Shown here: positions 31,394-35,336 of the stretch, piece after piece
Layout of the letters: every line of letters begins with the position of its first letter
How positions within the stretch are numbered: position 1 is the stretch's first letter
DNA from: JAFGMR01 sp964632755
Lineage (GTDB): Archaea > Halobacteriota > Methanosarcinia > Methanotrichales > Methanotrichaceae
DNA length: 35,336 bases
Direction: 5' to 3'
Assembly (NCBI GenBank): GCA_964632755.1
Contig: CAZWDT010000029.1
Span: forward strand, 1-35,336
Position numbers and translations under genes: made by a program
Notes under the pieces: generated by a model
Told to the model about the DNA's origin: nothing
Seen by the model: only the letters and a program-made list of their open reading frames with translations
The model's database searches: none

Positions 31394-32644
31394 ATGTCGA
31401 TGGAGATCGAGAAGATACACGCCCGTGAGATCCTGGACTCCCGGGGAAATCCTACTGTAGAAGTCGACGTATGCACCTGTTGCGGCTTTGGCCGAGCTGC
31501 CGTCCCTTCGGGAGCCTCGACCGGAACCCATGAGGCTCTCGAGCTGAGGGATGGTGGAGATCGTTATGGCGGCAAGGGCGTCCTCAAGGCGGTCGAGAAT
31601 GTGAACAACGTCATCGCTCCCAAGCTGATGGGGGCAAACTCCTTGGACCAGCGCTCCATCGACCAACAGATGATCGAGCTCGACGGCACTCCAAACAAGT
31701 CCGTCCTCGGGGCAAACGCCATCTTGGGCGTATCCCTGGCGGTCGCCAAGGCCGCCGCGAGCTCCCTAGGCATGCCCCTATATCGATACCTTGGAGGGGT
31801 GAACACCTGCCGCCTGCCCGTCCCTTCGCTCAACGTCCTCAACGGGGGCCAGCATGCAGGTAACGATCTCTCCATCCAGGAGTTCATGATCCTTCCCATC
31901 GAAGCCAAACGGTTCTCCGAGGGGCTGCGCATGGCCGCAGAGACATATCACACGCTGGGAAACATCCTCAAGGGTCGCTATGGCGCAGGCGCAACGAACG
32001 TCGGCTTCGAGGGAGGATACGCACCCCCGCTTTCGAAGACCAGCGAGGCCCTCGATGCGATCATGGCCGCCCTCGATGCAAGCGGTTACTCCGAGGAGGT
32101 GAAGATCGGCCTCGACGCCGCGGCATCCAGCTTCTACCTGGACGGCGGCTACTCTGTTGATGGAGACCGCCTCTCGTCTGGGGAGATGGTCGACTTCTAC
32201 GCGGATCTCGTCGCAACCTACCCTATAATCCTGATCGAGGATCCATTCGAAGAGGAGGCCTACGACGACTTCGCGGCCCTGACGAAGCGGCTTCCCGAGA
32301 CTATCATCGTAGGAGACGACCTATACGTCACGAACATGGCAAGGCTGGAGAAGGGGATCCGGATGGGTGCCACAAACGCCCTGCTCCTCAAGCTCAATCA
32401 GATAGGCTCCGTCTCCGAGGCCTTCGACGCTGCAAGGATGGCCTTTAGAGCGGGATACAAGGTCATGGCAAGCCATCGCTCCGCAGAGACCGAGGACTCG
32501 GCGCTCGCTGATGTGGCTGTCGCCCTCGGTGCGGAGCTGCTCAAGACCGGAGCGCCTGCCCGAAGCGAGCGAAACGCCAAGTACAACCAGCTATTGAGAA
32601 TAGAGGAGGAGCTGGGAAGCGCTGCCGCCTTCGCAAAGCTCTAA
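31394..32644 (+). CDS. eno: Enolase
   Basis: A 416-aa glycolytic/gluconeogenic enzyme interconverting 2-phosphoglycerate and phosphoenolpyruvate. Seen: AREILDSRGNPTVEVDV, VPSGASTGTHEALELRD (mobile loop), LNGGQHAGNDLSIQEFMI, ILIEDPFEEE, VGDDLYVTN (magnesium ligand), LLLKLNQIGSVSEA and MASHRSAETEDS. The length is typical. A GTGAT site lies shortly before the ATG. A CTCC string (VCTCCGFG) early in the chain is unusual and might be redox- or metal-sensitive. In an acetotrophic methanogen it would mainly serve gluconeogenesis. Confidence 0.97.
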   Translation: MSMEIEKIHAREILDSRGNPTVEVDVCTCCGFGRAAVPSGASTGTHEALELRDGGDRYGGKGVLKAVENVNNVIAPKLMGANSLDQRSIDQQMIELDGTPNKSVLGANAILGVSLAVAKAAASSLGMPLYRYLGGVNTCRLPVPSLNVLNGGQHAGNDLSIQEFMILPIEAKRFSEGLRMAAETYHTLGNILKGRYGAGATNVGFEGGYAPPLSKTSEALDAIMAALDASGYSEEVKIGLDAAASSFYLDGGYSVDGDRLSSGEMVDFYADLVATYPIILIEDPFEEEAYDDFAALTKRLPETIIVGDDLYVTNMARLEKGIRMGATNALLLKLNQIGSVSEAFDAARMAFRAGYKVMASHRSAETEDSALADVAVALGAELLKTGAPARSERNAKYNQLLRIEEELGSAAAFAKL

Positions 32645-32703
32645 GCTCGCTTCGCTTTCCATCGCTCGAAAGATCTATACTGCAATAGAGACCACCCCCC
32701 CTC

Positions 32704-33012
32704 ATGGAGTATACATTGAAGAGGGGCTTTCGCCCCGACCTGGAGCGCATCCAGGAGGCCCTACAAGAGGAGTTTCCCGGCCAGATTAGCCGGGAAGGGG
32801 ATGATCTCCACCTTAGCTACGGCGCGCTCAAGAGCATCACCGTACGGCTGGATGGAATGAAGATGAACGTGGTCACCGAGGCGAATCCAGAAGCGGACGA
32901 CGCAGAGATCTTGGATACCAACCGCCGCTTTCGAAACTTCCTCGAGAAGGCAACGGGGTACACTGCAAAGCAGAGGCTGAAGATAGCAAAGAAGGAGGCG
33001 CAGCAGGGCTGA
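32704..33012 (+). CDS. DUF5611 family archaeal protein
   Basis: A 102-aa protein that I place in DUF5611 by YTLKRGFRPDLERI near the start, SYGALKSITVRLDG, and the closing ILDTNRRFRNFLEKATGYTAKQR. The family is small, archaeal and of unknown function. It lies 59 bp after enolase on the same strand and ends 25 bp from the convergent S-adenosylmethionine synthetase gene. Confidence 0.75.
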   Translation: MEYTLKRGFRPDLERIQEALQEEFPGQISREGDDLHLSYGALKSITVRLDGMKMNVVTEANPEADDAEILDTNRRFRNFLEKATGYTAKQRLKIAKKEAQQG

Positions 33013-33037
33013 AGAGGTAGAGCCTCGTCTTTCGCCC

Positions 33038-34135
33038 CTAGCAGACCTCTATTCTCCCTGCAACGAACTCCAGAGCCATCTCGTCCACCCTCTCCAGCCA
33101 ATAGCCGATGATGGATTCCGCTTGGGAGGAGATGATTTCGCGATCCCCCCCGGCTGCGGCGATCCGGCATCCGCGCAGCATTGGCTGGTCGAGCGGGGCG
33201 CCTATCTGCGATACCAATGTGACGTAGGCCTCCTCCACGCTGTCTAGCTCCGCCACTTCCTCGGCCGCGTGCTGTGCAATGACGTTATAGATCTTTCCGA
33301 CGTGGCTTACGGGGTTCTTTCCAGCCACCGCCTCCATGGTCATAGGCCTCATTGGGGTTATCAGGCCGTTTACGCGGTTTCCCCGGCCTGTGGCGCCATC
33401 GTCCCCCATCTCGGCCGATGTCCCCGTCACCGTGAGGAATATGTTCTCGCCTTCGTCTGCAGCGTTTACGACGACCTCCGCATCCACCCTCGATAGCACG
33501 GCATCCCTCACTCTCTCCTTGGCATCCATGTACTCGTCAAGCGTTGCGATCTTGGAGGAGACCATCGCTGCAGCGACCACGAGGCCCAGCTCCTCGCCCC
33601 GGCGAACCGCCATGACCTTCGTGTCCTGGCCAACGCCCCGGACCTTTCGAATCAGCACCTCCAGGTCTTTTACGACCTCCTCGACGGGGTTCAAGGGGGC
33701 GTAGCCCACGCCTATCGATGTATCGTTCGCCCCCCGGCCGATGAGCCGGCGAAGCTCAGGCGCTCCCTCGCGGGTTCTTGGCTCCACCCGGAAGTCGGAA
33801 AGGCCCGGGACGGTGCTCCTTAGATGGGAGGATGCGGCCTTGGAGATGATCTCATCGAGGGAACGATTAGCAGGCACTGTGGCTCTCCCGCCGACGATGA
33901 CCGTGGGCGGATCGATCAATCGTCCGCCACCGAAGGTCGGATGCGCGCGTCCGCCGATGATCAGGACCTTGTCGACGTTGTGATGCAGGATCTCACCATG
34001 CTCCTCCAGATAGGCGCGGGAGAGGTTCCGGGAGATCGCCTCAGATATGCCGTCTGCAAGGCTGTCTGGATGGCCTATCCCCTTTCTCTCCACGACCTCG
34101 AAGGGGGGCGGGCTGAACTTGTGGAAGGTTATCAT
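33038..34135 (-). CDS. mat: S-adenosylmethionine synthetase, archaeal type
   Basis: 365 aa. It makes SAM from methionine and ATP and belongs to the archaeal MAT family, distinct from bacterial MetK. Seen: VERKGIGHPDSLADGISEA, HHNVDKVLIIGG, TFGGG, ANDTSIGVGYAPL, TVTGTSAEMGDDGATGRGNRVNGLITPMRPMTMEA and GKNPVSHVGKIYNV, which hold the nucleotide, metal and methionine contacts. It is somewhat shorter than the usual 400 or so residues, with a reduced N-terminus before VERKG and a trimmed middle near 95-130; all conserved motifs remain. The 167 bp upstream (34136-34302) has no other gene. Confidence 0.93.
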   Translation of the reverse strand: MITFHKFSPPPFEVVERKGIGHPDSLADGISEAISRNLSRAYLEEHGEILHHNVDKVLIIGGRAHPTFGGGRLIDPPTVIVGGRATVPANRSLDEIISKAASSHLRSTVPGLSDFRVEPRTREGAPELRRLIGRGANDTSIGVGYAPLNPVEEVVKDLEVLIRKVRGVGQDTKVMAVRRGEELGLVVAAAMVSSKIATLDEYMDAKERVRDAVLSRVDAEVVVNAADEGENIFLTVTGTSAEMGDDGATGRGNRVNGLITPMRPMTMEAVAGKNPVSHVGKIYNVIAQHAAEEVAELDSVEEAYVTLVSQIGAPLDQPMLRGCRIAAAGGDREIISSQAESIIGYWLERVDEMALEFVAGRIEVC

Positions 34136-34302
34136 GATCTCGAAAGAGCAACGATCAGAAATGAAGTATGCGGTCCTTCGCTAGATCTGCATGCTGAAGA
34201 TCTCCCCATTCAGCGGCCGGATTGCGGCATCTTCGGGGACGATTGGGGGCTTCAGAGGAAAGCACAACATTTATCTTCATCAAAGCCCATAGAGGCTTTC
34301 GC

Positions 34303-34374
34303 GCGGCTGTAGTCCAGGGGTTAGGACATGAGCTTCCCAAGCTTGTAGCCCGGGTTCGATTCCCGGCAGCCGCA
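34303..34374 (+). tRNA. tRNA-Gly (CCC)
   Basis: A 72-nt cloverleaf. The acceptor arm GCGGCTG pairs with CAGCCGC plus discriminator A; the D arm contains AGTCCAGGGGTTAGGAC; the anticodon loop TTCCCAA has anticodon CCC at 34336-34338; the T arm is CCGGG-TTCGATT-CCCGG. No CCA is encoded and there is no intron. A TATA-like ATTTATC lies about 30 bases upstream. Confidence 0.93.
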
Positions 34375-34558
34375 TGTATTGGCTCGATCGTTAGCGATTT
34401 CTAAATTATCTCTGCCATCGTGTAATTTGGCTGTGATGCGAAATTGCCGTAATCGAGCGGACTCTTCGAAGAATATCGATAGGCTGCGGCGCTACTTGGC
34501 GCGTCCGAAGGATCAAATTATAGCAATCCCAGCACGCTGTCCCCCGGCGGGGAACAAC

Positions 34559-34572
34559 CTATTTAAATTAAT
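34559..34572 (+). promoter_or_regulatory. TATA box of the NosD-like gene
   Basis: CTATTTAAATTAAT centred about 41 bases before ATG 34606, followed by an AGAGAGGAGA ribosome binding site. The rest of the gap from the tRNA (34375-34558) shows nothing identifiable. Confidence 0.5.
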
Positions 34573-34605
34573 CAGTACCAAGTATTTCTGAGAGAGGAGA
34601 TTCGA

Positions 34606-35336
34606 ATGTTCCGATGCCCAGCTTCTTTGATACTGTTTTTGATTCTGGCGAGCGCCGCCTCCGGCGTGATCTATGTGGACGACAACGACGCTGAGAATTT
34701 CACGAAGATCCAGGACGCGATAAACGCCTCTGAGTCCGGCGACGTGATAGTTGTCCTCAACGGTACGTATCCCGAAAACCTCGTGGTGGACAGATCGATC
34801 GTATTGAATGGCGTTGGAAACCCCGTCGTCAAAGGCTCTGGTCTTTCTGACCCTCTTATCACCATAACGTCAGAAAAAGTCACGTTGGAGGGTTTCACCT
34901 TCTCCGGCAGCCTCAACGACAGCTTCAATGACGGCGCGATTCTGGTGCTGGCTGACGGGTTCAAGCTTCTGAACAGCACAATATCGGCTTCTTCGGGCAA
35001 CGGTCTCTGTCTTCGCGATTCCAGAGATCACCAGGTTATTGGGAACCAGATCCACGACAACCGATACGGAGGCGTCCGCGTCGACAGCGCAAACTTCAGC
35101 CTGTTTCTCGGAAACCAGGTATTCCGCAACGGAAAGTGGGGGATAGTTGTGGAGGGCTGTGTGTTCGACACGATGACTCAAAATGAGATTCGTGAGAACG
35201 GGGAGGTGGGGATCCAGTTCGTCAACTCAATGTACACCGAAGTGGCTTACAACAGGATTTACCTCAACGCGGAAGACGGGATTTACCTTATAGAATCCAG
35301 GAACACCGCGATCCTAGAAAATGAGATCGGCGATAA
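34606..35336 (+). CDS. Secreted NosD-like right-handed beta-helix protein, 3' end outside the window
   Basis: An open frame from ATG 34606 to the window edge, 243 codons with no stop. The first 20 or so residues are a signal peptide (MFRCPASLILFLILASAASG). Then come IYVDDND...FTKIQDAINASESGDVIVVLNGTY, typical of NosD/PbH1 proteins, and parallel beta-helix coils with the IxxNxIxxNxxxGI pattern: HQVIGNQIHDNRYGGVRV, LFLGNQVFRNGKWGIVV, TQNEIRENGEVGIQF, AYNRIYLNAEDGIYL and ILENEIGD. Such proteins are abundant in Methanothrix and Methanosarcina and act at the cell surface, perhaps binding polysaccharide. The copper-chaperone role of true NosD is not implied. GGAG precedes the ATG. Confidence 0.85.
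   Translation, partial: MFRCPASLILFLILASAASGVIYVDDNDAENFTKIQDAINASESGDVIVVLNGTYPENLVVDRSIVLNGVGNPVVKGSGLSDPLITITSEKVTLEGFTFSGSLNDSFNDGAILVLADGFKLLNSTISASSGNGLCLRDSRDHQVIGNQIHDNRYGGVRVDSANFSLFLGNQVFRNGKWGIVVEGCVFDTMTQNEIRENGEVGIQFVNSMYTEVAYNRIYLNAEDGIYLIESRNTAILENEIGD

Overview
The window looks like the chromosome of a methanogenic euryarchaeon, most likely a relative of Methanothrix/Methanosaeta. Grounds are gene content and signals: a group II chaperonin, a VAT/Cdc48 AAA ATPase, an archaeal-type S-adenosylmethionine synthetase, a short archaeal TyrRS, the archaeal families DUF2121, DUF357 and DUF5611, TATA-box promoters (some apparently leaderless), tRNA genes without encoded CCA, and secreted beta-propeller and NosD-like proteins. 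The genus is inference; the domain is close to certain.

Left third (about 1-12,050), all on the minus strand: a defence island. Its backbone is a type I restriction-modification operon in the order hsdM, TIGR02391-family gene, hsdS remnant, AlbA_2/ATPase regulator-like gene, hsdR. The specificity gene is reduced to a 37-codon ORF that appears to join the N-terminus and the C-terminal tail of an HsdS, so the system has no visible target-recognition subunit. Further downstream lie a 60-aa ORF with a decayed second copy at the left edge, a class II Fic AMP-transferase, the N-terminal stub of a second, different HsdR, and a DUF262-HNH-AlbA_2 fusion that resembles type IV restriction enzymes. Several short repeats (four units of 11 bp, iteron-like boxes, inverted repeats) sit at gene junctions. 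A tRNA-Pro(GGG) gene marks the right edge.

Middle (12,200-25,200): a core metabolic region on mixed strands. It holds a secreted propeller-like protein, a small membrane protein, cysteine desulfurase, a PUA protein, a glyA-folD-DUF2121-mobA run (folate C1 metabolism, then molybdopterin guanylylation), a two-helix membrane protein, tyrS, cdc48, a purine phosphoribosyltransferase with DUF357, an MscS channel and a 38-aa desulforedoxin-like protein.

Right third (25,260-35,336): a protein-folding block on the minus strand (thermosome, grpE, dnaK, dnaJ), then iscU divergent from enolase, DUF5611, S-adenosylmethionine synthetase, tRNA-Gly(CCC), and the start of a secreted NosD-like beta-helix protein cut off by the window end.

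Functionally, IscS at 13.6 kb and IscU at 31 kb supply Fe-S clusters; GlyA and FolD connect serine and folate C1 units; MobA would complete the MGD cofactor used by formylmethanofuran and formate dehydrogenases; the two chaperone systems and Cdc48 cover protein quality control. Many housekeeping genes start with TTG behind a clear ribosome binding site.
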